A stretch of 7,330 nt of DNA. It comes from Acidimicrobiia bacterium (lineage in GTDB: Bacteria; Actinomycetota; Acidimicrobiia; Acidimicrobiales; Poriferisodalaceae). The notes beneath the pieces were generated by a model. The model was not told the origin of the DNA, did not search any database, and saw only the letters and a list, made by a program, of their open reading frames with translations. Each line of letters begins with the position of its first letter. Position 1 is the stretch's first letter. Shown in pieces: positions 1 through 6,074 of the stretch. The DNA is taken from positions 1-7,330 of the forward strand of contig JALSTE010000744.1 in assembly GCA_026983855.1 (NCBI GenBank), read 5' to 3'. A program made the position numbers and the translations under genes.

Positions 1-1096
1 CTCCACCACGTCCACCACCGTCGCACCCGACTCCACCACGGCGGGGGACTCCACGTCCACCACCGTCGCACCGGGCACCACCGTTCCGCCCACCACCATC
101 GCCCCCGAGAACGCCCCCTCCCTCGAGGACATCGTCACCCCACCCGACGCCGACAACGCCGATCGCTACGTCCTGCTGCCGTCCCTGGACCGCACCAACA
201 TCTACGTTCTGGCCCCCGCGGAGCTGACCGGTGAGGTCGTGCAGTCCGCCACCGCCGACTTCCCCACCGGCCAGTGGGAGGTGGTGGTGCAGATGACCTC
301 CCAGGGAGCCGATCAGTTCGACGCCATGGCCCAGGTGTACTTCCGCCGCCAGGTGGCCATCGAGTTGGACGGGGTCGTGTACTCCGTCGCCACCATCCGC
401 TCCCGGGAGTTCGGCGGGCGGGCCATCATCAGCGGCAACTTCGACGAGGCCGAGGCCAAGGACCTGGCCCTGGTGCTGCGCTTCGGCGCCCTGCCGGTGG
501 AACTGGAGCCCCAGACGGTGCAGACGGTGTCGGCCACCCTGGGCGCCGACGCCCTGCGGGCCGGGATCGTGTCGGGTCTCATCGGCCTGGCCCTGGTCGC
601 CATCTACATGATCGCCTACTACCGGCTGCTGGGTGTGGTGGCCATGCTCTCGCTGTTCGTGTCGGGTGGTCTGCTGTGGTTCATCATCGCCTGGCTGGGT
701 GAGACCAGGGGGCTGGCCCTGAGCCTGTCGGGGGCCACCGGGATCATCCTGTCCATCGGTGTGGCCGTGGACTCCAACGTCGTCTACTACGAACGAATAA
801 AGGAGGAGGTCAAACGGGGGCGGGTGGTCCGCTCGGCGGCGGTGGGGTCGTTCAAGGACGCCTTCTCCACCATCGTCAAGGCCGACACCGCCTCCCTCAT
901 CGGGGCCTTCCTGCTCTACATCCTCACCATCGGGGCCGTCCGCGGCTTCGCCCTGTACCTCGGTCTGGCCACCATCTTGGACATGGTGATCTCCTATCTG
1001 TTCATGGCCCCGCTGGCGGAGTACCTGGCCCGCCGTTACAACGACCGCCCCACCCTCTTGGGCCTACTGCCCCCCGAACCGGAGGAAGCCCGATGA
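1..1096 (+). CDS. secD: Protein translocase subunit SecD (5' truncated by window edge)
   Basis: SecD pairs with SecF as a proton-driven membrane complex that helps SecYEG/SecA complete protein export. The frame is open from the window edge (first full codon at 2) and shows 364 residues before the TGA at 1094-1096. The GTG at 239 is internal, because homology to the first extracytoplasmic (P1) domain continues upstream of it. In order: a Ser/Thr/Pro-rich linker (visible residues 1-35), P1 head and base sequence including QVAIELDGVV (~118-127) and the ISGNF and LRFGALPVELE blocks, then five predicted membrane segments at about 186-208, 210-232, 237-263, 296-315 and 317-343. The family motif GVAVDSNVVYYERI (~253-266) keeps the membrane aspartate at D257, with Ser where Ala is usual. 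The conserved AFSTI and VRGFAL stretches follow. The N-terminal membrane segment and the usual DLRGG motif lie outside the window. Its stop overlaps the secF start. Confidence 0.96.
   Translation, partial: STTSTTVAPDSTTAGDSTSTTVAPGTTVPPTTIAPENAPSLEDIVTPPDADNADRYVLLPSLDRTNIYVLAPAELTGEVVQSATADFPTGQWEVVVQMTSQGADQFDAMAQVYFRRQVAIELDGVVYSVATIRSREFGGRAIISGNFDEAEAKDLALVLRFGALPVELEPQTVQTVSATLGADALRAGIVSGLIGLALVAIYMIAYYRLLGVVAMLSLFVSGGLLWFIIAWLGETRGLALSLSGATGIILSIGVAVDSNVVYYERIKEEVKRGRVVRSAAVGSFKDAFSTIVKADTASLIGAFLLYILTIGAVRGFALYLGLATILDMVISYLFMAPLAEYLARRYNDRPTLLGLLPPEPEEAR
2..106 (+). repeat. Ser/Thr/Pro-rich low-complexity linker of SecD with a 45-bp direct repeat
   Basis: The first 35 visible SecD residues are low complexity: 13 Thr and 5 Ser, with Val, Ala, Pro and Asp. 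A 20-bp exact direct repeat lies at 8-27 and 53-72, offset by 45 bp (15 codons, in frame), so TSTTVAP is encoded twice. Actinobacterial SecD proteins often carry a Pro/Ala- or Ser/Thr-rich insert in the first extracytoplasmic domain, and this fits that position. It is probably a flexible extracytoplasmic linker that varies in length by in-frame repeat slippage. The array may extend upstream of the window. Confidence 0.8.
1081..1086 (+). promoter_or_regulatory. Ribosome binding site of secF
   Basis: GGAGGA ends six bases before the ATG at 1093, inside the last secD codons. It fixes the secF start and, with the ATGA overlap, points to translational coupling of SecF to SecD, as expected for subunits of one complex. 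Confidence 0.85.
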
Positions 1097-2142
1097 ACGC
1101 CATCCGCGCCATGTACCGGGGCGACAACAGCTTCGACTTCCTGGGCAAGTCCCGGAGGGTGTTCCTGATCTCGGGGGCCCTGATCCTGATCTCGGTGGTC
1201 TCCTTCGCCGTGAGGGGCCTGAACCTGGGAATCGAGTTCGAGGGGGGCGTGGTCTGGGACGTCCCGGCCCAGCAGATCGACGAGACGGCCATCCGCGACA
1301 CCCTGGCCCAGTTCGGGCTGGACAACGCCAGGGTCCAGAAGGTCACCGGCGGGGTGGACACCTGGAGGGTCCGGGCCGAGACCACCGACTTCGACAAGGA
1401 GGCCCAGGTCACCGAGGCCCTGGCCCGGGCGGCCGGGGTCACCCCCAATGACATCAACCGTTCCGAGGTCGGTCCCTCCTGGGGCAACACGGTCACGTCC
1501 AAGGCCGAGAGGGCCCTCGTCTACTTCTTCGTGGTGCTGGCCCTGTACATCACCCTGAGATTCGAGTGGAAGATGGCGGTGGCGGCCCTGGCGGCGGTGG
1601 TCCACGACATAATCATCAGCGTCGGGGTGTACTCGCTGTTCCAGTTCGAGATCACCCCGGCCACGGTGATCGCCTTCCTCACGATCATGGGTTACTCGCT
1701 CTACGACACCATCGTGGTGTTCGACCGGGTCAAGGAGAACACCACCGCGGCCCTCAAGGGCCGCACCACCTACTCCGACGTGGTGAACGTGTCGATGAAC
1801 CAGGTGGTGATGAGATCGATCAACACCTCCATCACCTCGATACTGCCCGTGATCTCGATGCTGGTGATCGGCTCGTGGCTGATGGGGGCGGTGGCCCTCA
1901 GGGAGTTCGCCCTGGCCCTGTTCGTGGGCATCGTGGTGGGCACCTACTCCTCGATCTTCATCGCCACCCCCATCCAGGCCATGCTCAAGGAGAGGGAACC
2001 GGCCTGGGCCCAGCGCACCGAACGGGCCCGCAACGCCGGCCAGGTGGGAATCGCCGCCGCCGCCGACGTCCTGGCCGCCTCCAACTACAGCCGCCGGGCC
2101 ACCCCCCGGCCCCGCAAGAAGAAGCCCCGCAAGCGCCGCTGA
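1093..2142 (+). CDS. secF: Protein translocase subunit SecF
   Basis: SecF is the partner of SecD in the membrane complex that uses the proton gradient to drive late steps of Sec-dependent export. The 349-residue product has a first membrane segment at ~23-41, then the P1-domain signature GLNLGIEFEGG (42-52; the family norm is GIDFTGG, and Glu at the Asp position occurs in other actinobacteria). Five C-terminal membrane segments lie between about 139 and 295. H171-D172 and GYSLYDTIVVFDR (200-212) are the conserved functional block. Tyr204 replaces the Asn of the proteobacterial motif, an actinobacterial trait. GTYSSIFIATP (283-293) closes the last segment. The tail from ~333 is strongly basic, with 11 Lys/Arg among the final 16 residues. 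The start is set by the ATGA overlap with secD and the GGAGGA six bases upstream. By hand count about a third of the arginines use AGG or AGA. Confidence 0.97.
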   Translation: MNAIRAMYRGDNSFDFLGKSRRVFLISGALILISVVSFAVRGLNLGIEFEGGVVWDVPAQQIDETAIRDTLAQFGLDNARVQKVTGGVDTWRVRAETTDFDKEAQVTEALARAAGVTPNDINRSEVGPSWGNTVTSKAERALVYFFVVLALYITLRFEWKMAVAALAAVVHDIIISVGVYSLFQFEITPATVIAFLTIMGYSLYDTIVVFDRVKENTTAALKGRTTYSDVVNVSMNQVVMRSINTSITSILPVISMLVIGSWLMGAVALREFALALFVGIVVGTYSSIFIATPIQAMLKEREPAWAQRTERARNAGQVGIAAAADVLAASNYSRRATPRPRKKKPRKRR

Positions 2143-2202
2143 CCCCTTCACCCCGTTTCCCCTCCCTCCCGAGCCGACCACGGGGCGGGGGCCGGGTGGG
2201 GG
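2143..2202. other. Paired G-quadruplex-type tracts in the secF-rel spacer
   Basis: The spacer opens directly after the secF stop with C runs at 2143-2146, 2151-2154, 2159-2162, 2164-2166 and 2168-2170, a four-or-more G-run pattern on the minus strand. It continues with G runs on the plus strand at 2182-2185, 2187-2191, 2194-2196 and 2198-2202, separated by loops of only 1, 2 and 1 bases. Both match the G3+N1-7 quadruplex rule. As RNA, 2162-2171 could also pair with 2193-2202 (one U-U mismatch, one G-U pair) in a GC-rich hairpin without a U tract. It may act as a secF end signal or a brake upstream of rel. Function is inferred, and chance is possible at this GC content. Confidence 0.5.
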
Positions 2203-2242
2203 ATCTGTCCGGACCATACGTCTGATCGGGGGACGTTCAGGG

Positions 2243-2254
2243 CACAATTGAGCG
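2243..2254 (+). promoter_or_regulatory. Possible -10 element and leaderless start for rel
   Basis: CACAAT at 2243-2248 matches four of six positions of TATAAT. It lies six bases before the rel ATG, so transcription could begin at or very near the A of the start codon. No Shine-Dalgarno sequence is visible in front of this ATG, which fits a leaderless mRNA, common in high-GC actinobacteria. No convincing -35 box is seen. This is a weak prediction. Confidence 0.25.
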
Positions 2255-4537
2255 ATGGAGCGAGTACGGACCCCGGATCCGACGGTATCCCCGACCCCGG
2301 CGGGGGAGGGGGGTCCGGCCCCGGTCGTCGCCAACCGGGTGCTCCCGTGGCGTCGCACCCCCGCCGCCACCGAGCAGTTCATCCCCATCCTGACCAGCTA
2401 CCTCCAGCGCTGGCCCGGTCACGAGACCGATCTCATACGGAGGGCGTTCGCCACCGCCTCGGCCGCCCACGAGGGGCAGAAACGCAAGTCCGGGGAGCCC
2501 TACATCCTCCACCCCCTGGCGGTGGCCGCGGTGGTGGCCGATCTGGGGCTCGACGACGTCAGCATCGCCGCCGCCCTCCTCCACGACGCGGTGGAGGACA
2601 CCGGTCTCAGCGTGGAGGACGTCGAGTCGACCTTCGGTTCGGAGGTGGCCAACCTGGTGGACGGGGTCACCAAGCTGGACCGGGTGAGGTTCGACACCAG
2701 GGAGGCCCAGCAGGCCGCCACCATGCGCAAGATGCTGGTGGCCATGGCCGACGATCTGCGGGTGCTGCTGATCAAGCTGGCCGACCGCCTCCACAACATG
2801 AGGACCATCGCCCCCCTGGCCCGGGAGAAGCAGGACCGCATCGCCCGGGAGACCCTCGACATCTACGCCCCCCTGGCCATGAGGCTCGGTATGCAGGACC
2901 TGCGCCAGCAGCTGGAGGATCTGGCCTTCGCCGCCCTGTACCCCAACCGCTACGCCGAGATCGACCACCTGGTCATGGCCCGCACCCCCGAGCAGTTCGC
3001 CGTCATGGACGACGTTCTCGTGGAGGTGAGGACCCAGCTCGACCGCATGGGGATCGAGGCCGAGGTCAGCGGACGCCACAAGCACCTGTGGTCCATCTAC
3101 GAGAAGATGGTGGTCAAGGGCCGGGACTTCAACGAGATCTTCGACCTGATGGGTATCCGGATCCTGGTGGACTCCATCCGCGACTGCTACGCCGCCCTGG
3201 GGTCCATCCACGCCATGTGGCGGCCGGTGCAGGGCCGGTTCAAGGACTACATCGCCATGCCCAAGTTCAACCTCTACCAGTCCCTGCACACCACGGTGGT
3301 GCTGCCCTCGGGGACCACCGTCGAGGTTCAGATCCGTACCGAGGAGATGCATCACCGGGCCGAGTTCGGCATCGCCGCCCACTGGCGGTACAAGGACTCC
3401 GAGGACACCAGTTCCCTGGACATCCCCTGGCTGGACCGCATCGTGGACTGGCAGAAGGACACCTCCGATCCCTCTGAGTTCATGGAGACCCTGCGGGTGG
3501 ACCTCGAACACGACGAGGTGTTCGTGTTCACCCCCAACGGCGACGTGGTGACCCTCCCGGTGGGCGCCACCCCGATCGACTTCGCCTACTCGATCCACAC
3601 CGACGTGGGTCACTCCACCATCGGGGCCAAGGTGAACGGCCGGCTGATGCCCCTCGACCACGAGCTGCAGTCCGGCGACACGGTGGAGGTGTTCACCTCC
3701 CGACTGGAGAGCGCCGGGCCCTCCCGGGACTGGTTGACCATGGCGGTGACCCCCCGGGCCCGCAACAAGATCCGCCAGTGGTTCGCCCGTGAGCGCCGGG
3801 TGGACGCCATCGAGAACGGGCGCGACGAGCTGATGGACGCCATGAGGCGGGAGGGTCTCCCGGCGGCGAAACTCCTCAACTCCGACGCCATGTCGGAGGT
3901 GCTGGCGTCCCTGAACCACACCGACCTCGACGCCCTGCTGGCCGCCATCGGCGCCCACCACGTGTCGCCCCGCACCGTCGTGCAGAAGCTGCAGCGGGAG
4001 TTGCACGAGGGCGGGCCGGTGGAGCAGCTGGCGGCCCCGGCGGTGCAGAACCGCACCTCCGAGCGCCGACCCGAGGCCGGGGTCCACGTGGACGGGGTCG
4101 ACGACCTGATGGTGCGCATCGCCCGCTGCTGCAACCCCGTGCCCGGCGACGACATCCTGGGCTTCGTGACCCGGGGCCGGGGAGTGTCGGTGCACCGCTC
4201 GGACTGCGCCAACGCCGTGGCCCTCTCCGCCGCCCAGGGTGGACGGGTGGTCGACGTGGAGTGGGACGACTCCTTCACCGGCAGCTACACGGTGGCGGTG
4301 ACCGCCCGGGCCCTGGACCGGCCCCGCCTGCTGGAGGACATCTCCCGGGTGATCGCCGACCACCACGTGAACATCCTCTCGGCCCAGACCGTGACCGGCA
4401 GCGACGGGGTGTCGGTGCTCGGCTTCGAGTTCGAGATGGTGGACCCCTCCCACCTCGACAGCCTGCTGCGGACCATCAAGTCCGTTCCCTCGGTGTTCGA
4501 GGCCTTCCGGGCCATGCCCGGCTCGGGCCACAAGTGA
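2255..4537 (+). CDS. rel: Bifunctional (p)ppGpp synthetase/hydrolase Rel (RelA/SpoT family)
   Basis: Rel makes (p)ppGpp from ATP and GDP/GTP when uncharged tRNA reaches the ribosome, and hydrolyses it otherwise. At 760 residues it is near the usual ~740-790 for long Rel proteins. The HD hydrolase domain (~45-200) keeps H72, H110-D111, E114-D115 and LADRLHN (175-181), so hydrolysis is expected. The synthetase domain (~240-380) shows GRHKHLWSIYEKM (273-285), D297, YQSLHT (341-346) and EVQIRT (357-362). RFKD at 328-331 is the RXKD motif of bifunctional Rel, not the EXDD of E. coli RelA. A TGS domain follows at ~419-481. The zinc-finger region has C625, C626, H647 and C651, and a C-terminal ACT domain spans ~678-752. 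The first ~40 residues are Pro-rich and poorly conserved, and no Shine-Dalgarno precedes the ATG, so the exact start is less sure. relA is the common database name. Confidence 0.97.
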   Translation: MERVRTPDPTVSPTPAGEGGPAPVVANRVLPWRRTPAATEQFIPILTSYLQRWPGHETDLIRRAFATASAAHEGQKRKSGEPYILHPLAVAAVVADLGLDDVSIAAALLHDAVEDTGLSVEDVESTFGSEVANLVDGVTKLDRVRFDTREAQQAATMRKMLVAMADDLRVLLIKLADRLHNMRTIAPLAREKQDRIARETLDIYAPLAMRLGMQDLRQQLEDLAFAALYPNRYAEIDHLVMARTPEQFAVMDDVLVEVRTQLDRMGIEAEVSGRHKHLWSIYEKMVVKGRDFNEIFDLMGIRILVDSIRDCYAALGSIHAMWRPVQGRFKDYIAMPKFNLYQSLHTTVVLPSGTTVEVQIRTEEMHHRAEFGIAAHWRYKDSEDTSSLDIPWLDRIVDWQKDTSDPSEFMETLRVDLEHDEVFVFTPNGDVVTLPVGATPIDFAYSIHTDVGHSTIGAKVNGRLMPLDHELQSGDTVEVFTSRLESAGPSRDWLTMAVTPRARNKIRQWFARERRVDAIENGRDELMDAMRREGLPAAKLLNSDAMSEVLASLNHTDLDALLAAIGAHHVSPRTVVQKLQRELHEGGPVEQLAAPAVQNRTSERRPEAGVHVDGVDDLMVRIARCCNPVPGDDILGFVTRGRGVSVHRSDCANAVALSAAQGGRVVDVEWDDSFTGSYTVAVTARALDRPRLLEDISRVIADHHVNILSAQTVTGSDGVSVLGFEFEMVDPSHLDSLLRTIKSVPSVFEAFRAMPGSGHK

Positions 4538-4544
4538 GCCCCCC

Positions 4545-4570
4545 GGGGTCCGAATCGGGCCCGGAACCCC
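4545..4570 (+). terminator. Hairpin just downstream of rel, possible terminator
   Basis: Seven bases after the rel stop, 4545-4552 can pair with 4562-4570: a GGGGU/ACCCC stem, a one-base bulge (A4565), then CCG/CGG, closing a nine-base loop. No U tract follows, so it is not a classical intrinsic terminator, although U-poor hairpins have been proposed as end signals in GC-rich actinobacteria. It separates rel from the repeat array and hisS. A competing CCGGG/CCCGG pairing exists in the same stretch. Confidence 0.35.
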
Positions 4571-4578
4571 CTCGGCGG

Positions 4579-4715
4579 TCCCGTACCCTCTCTGGCTGAG
4601 CACACACCCCCTTCCCGTACCCTCTCTGGCCGAGCGGACACGCCGGTCCCGTACCCTCTCTGGCTGAGCGCACAGCCTCCTTTCCCTACCCTCGCCGGCC
4701 GAGCGGACACGCCGG
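4579..4715. repeat. Four tandem ~34-bp imperfect repeats between rel and hisS
   Basis: Units start at 4579, 4613, 4647 and 4683 and are 34, 34, 36 and 33 bp long. The first three share TCCCGTACCCTCTCTGGC; the fourth has lost the G and diverges slightly. Units 1 and 3 continue with TGAGC and a CACA stretch, while units 2 and 4 continue with CGAGCGGACACGCCGG, so the array is two AB dimers of 68 and 69 bp. A 26-bp exact match links 4576-4601 to 4644-4669, and a 23-bp exact match links 4628-4650 to 4697-4719. Each unit contains TACCCT, which fits the actinobacterial -10 pattern TANNNT, and a (C/T)GAGC block lies 16-17 bases upstream of the next unit's TACCCT. No coding role is likely because unit lengths break every frame. 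It could be a tandem promoter or protein-binding region for hisS, or an interspersed repeat; neither is shown. Confidence 0.9.
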
Positions 4716-4734
4716 TCCCCGAATCCGATCCCCC

Positions 4735-4738
4735 GGAG
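4735..4738 (+). promoter_or_regulatory. Probable ribosome binding site of hisS
   Basis: GGAG ends ten bases before the ATG at 4749. The core is short and the spacing a little long, so it is modest support for this start. The N-terminal sequence after the ATG already matches HisRS (FQTPIGTRD), which makes the start convincing in itself. Confidence 0.5.
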
Positions 4739-4748
4739 CCCACCACCG

Positions 4749-6023
4749 ATGTCGAAAAAGGCCAACAGCTTCCAGACGCCCATAGGCACCCGCGACATCC
4801 AGGCCGACGACTCGGCCCGGCGTCGGGCCCTGTCGACGATATTCGCCGAGGAGGCCGCCCTGGCCGGGTACGGGGAGCTCGAGACCCCGATATTCGAGGA
4901 CATCGGGGTCTTCCAGCGCATCGGGGAGGGGACCGACGTGGTGCGCAAGGAGATGTACGAGTTCACCGACAAGGGTGACCGGCGCATGGCCCTCCGGCCC
5001 GAGGGCACCGCCGCCGTGTGCCGGGCGTTCGTCCAGCAGAGGCCCACCACCCCGTGGAAGGTCTGGTACCAGGGGCCGTTCTTCCGCTACGAGGCCCCCC
5101 AGGCCGGGCGCTACCGCCAGTTCAGCCAGATCGGAACCGAGGTCCTGGGATCAGCCGACGCCGACGTGGACGTGGAGGTGATCGCCCTGGCCTCCCGGGT
5201 GATCAACCGGGTGGGTCTGAGCCGGGTGCTGCTGGTGATCAACTCCATCGGTGAACCCGAGGACCGGCGCAACTACGTCGAGGTGCTCAGGGAGTACCTC
5301 GAGGGGCAGATGGATCAGCTCGACCCCGCCGACCGGGACAAGGTGGCGACCCATCCGCTGCGGGTCCTGGACTCCAAGAAGGCGGCCACCCGCTCGGTGG
5401 TGGACGGGGCTCCGGTCATCACCGATTTCCTCTCGGCGGAGTCCCGGGCCCACTTCGATCGGGTGCAGGAGGGGCTGGGGGCCCTGGGGATCCCCTTCGC
5501 CATCGAGCCCCGACTGGTCAGGGGTCTCGACTACTACTCGGGCACCACCTTCGAGTTCCAGGCCTCGGCCCTGGAGGCGGCCCAGAACACCATCTGCGGC
5601 GGGGGTCGCTACAACGGTCTGGTGGAGCAACTCGGCGGCCCACCCACCCCCGGAATCGGATTCGCCATGGGTGTGGACCGCCTCCTGCTGGCCTGCGACG
5701 CCGAGGGCACCTTCCCCGCCCCCGACCGTCAGGTCGAGGTCTGGGTGGTCGACGTGACCGACGGGGCCTCCGCCCGTGACCTCACCCACCTCCTGCGGGC
5801 CTCGGGCATCGCCGCCGACCGCTCATTCGACTCCCGGTCCATGAGATCCCAGATGAAGGCCGCCGACCGTTCCGGGGCGGCCCTGGCCGTGATCATCGGT
5901 GATCAGGAGCTGGCCGACGACATGGTCGCCATCCGTCGCCTGAGGGAGATCAGCGACCAGATACTGGTCCCCCGGTCCGAGATGGTCGACCGGGTACGTT
6001 CGATGCTGCCCGAACCGGCCTGA
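4749..6023 (+). CDS. hisS: Histidyl-tRNA synthetase (HisRS)
   Basis: HisRS is a class II aminoacyl-tRNA synthetase that joins histidine to tRNA(His) using ATP, as a cytoplasmic homodimer. The product is 424 residues, the same length as E. coli HisRS. Visible motifs, in order: TPIGTRD near the N-terminus (10-16); motif 1 around GYGELETPIFE (40-50); motif 2 from ALRPEGT (81-87) through FFRYE (111-115), with R113, Q127 and E131 in place; the histidine-specific LVRGLDYYSGTTFEF (256-270), with R258 as the catalytic arginine; CGGGRYNGLV (283-292); and motif 3 GIGFAMGVDRLLL (302-314), with R311. The C-terminal anticodon-binding domain spans about 328-424. Four isoleucines (residues 12, 31, 48 and 405) use ATA, rare in such GC-rich DNA. 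The gene sits 211 bases after rel behind a tandem repeat array, and 51 bases before aspS, with which it is probably co-transcribed. Confidence 0.98.
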   Translation: MSKKANSFQTPIGTRDIQADDSARRRALSTIFAEEAALAGYGELETPIFEDIGVFQRIGEGTDVVRKEMYEFTDKGDRRMALRPEGTAAVCRAFVQQRPTTPWKVWYQGPFFRYEAPQAGRYRQFSQIGTEVLGSADADVDVEVIALASRVINRVGLSRVLLVINSIGEPEDRRNYVEVLREYLEGQMDQLDPADRDKVATHPLRVLDSKKAATRSVVDGAPVITDFLSAESRAHFDRVQEGLGALGIPFAIEPRLVRGLDYYSGTTFEFQASALEAAQNTICGGGRYNGLVEQLGGPPTPGIGFAMGVDRLLLACDAEGTFPAPDRQVEVWVVDVTDGASARDLTHLLRASGIAADRSFDSRSMRSQMKAADRSGAALAVIIGDQELADDMVAIRRLREISDQILVPRSEMVDRVRSMLPEPA

Positions 6024-6061
6024 CCGGCCCCGAATCCACCCCCGCCCCCAGAACCGCTACC

Positions 6062-6067
6062 AGAGGA
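6062..6067 (+). promoter_or_regulatory. Ribosome binding site of aspS
   Basis: AGAGGA ends seven bases before the ATG at 6075 and supports that start. The 51-base hisS-aspS spacer shows no terminator-like hairpin and no clear promoter, so the two genes are probably read as one transcript. Confidence 0.75.
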
Positions 6068-6074
6068 ATCCCCC

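Noticed and set aside
239..241. GTG at 239 as the start of secD
   Set aside because: The frame stays open upstream to the window edge and encodes SecD P1-type sequence there, and a start here would remove the N-terminal membrane segment and half of the P1 domain.
2218..2236. Inverted repeat ACGTC/GACGT upstream of rel as an operator
   Set aside because: Arms of only five bases with a nine-base spacer are expected by chance, and no matching second site was seen.
1036..2388. 450-codon open frame on the minus strand across secF and the secF-rel spacer
   Set aside because: The same GC-driven shadow effect, antisense to a well-conserved SecF, with low-complexity Gly/His/Asp composition.
2248..3477. 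409-codon + strand frame beginning with TTG at 2248
   Set aside because: It overlaps rel in another frame and is rich in Arg, Gly and Pro with no domain, while the rel frame carries all the enzyme motifs.
4579..4715. CRISPR array
   Set aside because: The units abut with no unique spacers of constant length, are degenerate, and have no cas genes nearby.
4476..4746. Short minus-strand frames with recurring peptides such as SAREGTG and SQRGYG
   Set aside because: These come from reading the tandem DNA repeats in changing frames. Unit lengths of 33, 34 and 36 bp do not keep one frame, so a repeat protein is unlikely.
2237..5050. 937-codon open frame on the minus strand spanning rel, the spacer and the start of hisS
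   Set aside because: It is antisense to two genes with clear conserved domains, and its translation is dominated by Gly, His, Val, Asp and Pro, typical of a shadow frame in GC-rich DNA where stop codons are rare. No family motif is visible.
6013..6030. GGCC-TGACC-GGCC hairpin at the hisS stop as a terminator
   Set aside because: The stem is only four base pairs, overlaps the stop codon, and has no U tract; aspS follows closely with its own ribosome binding site.
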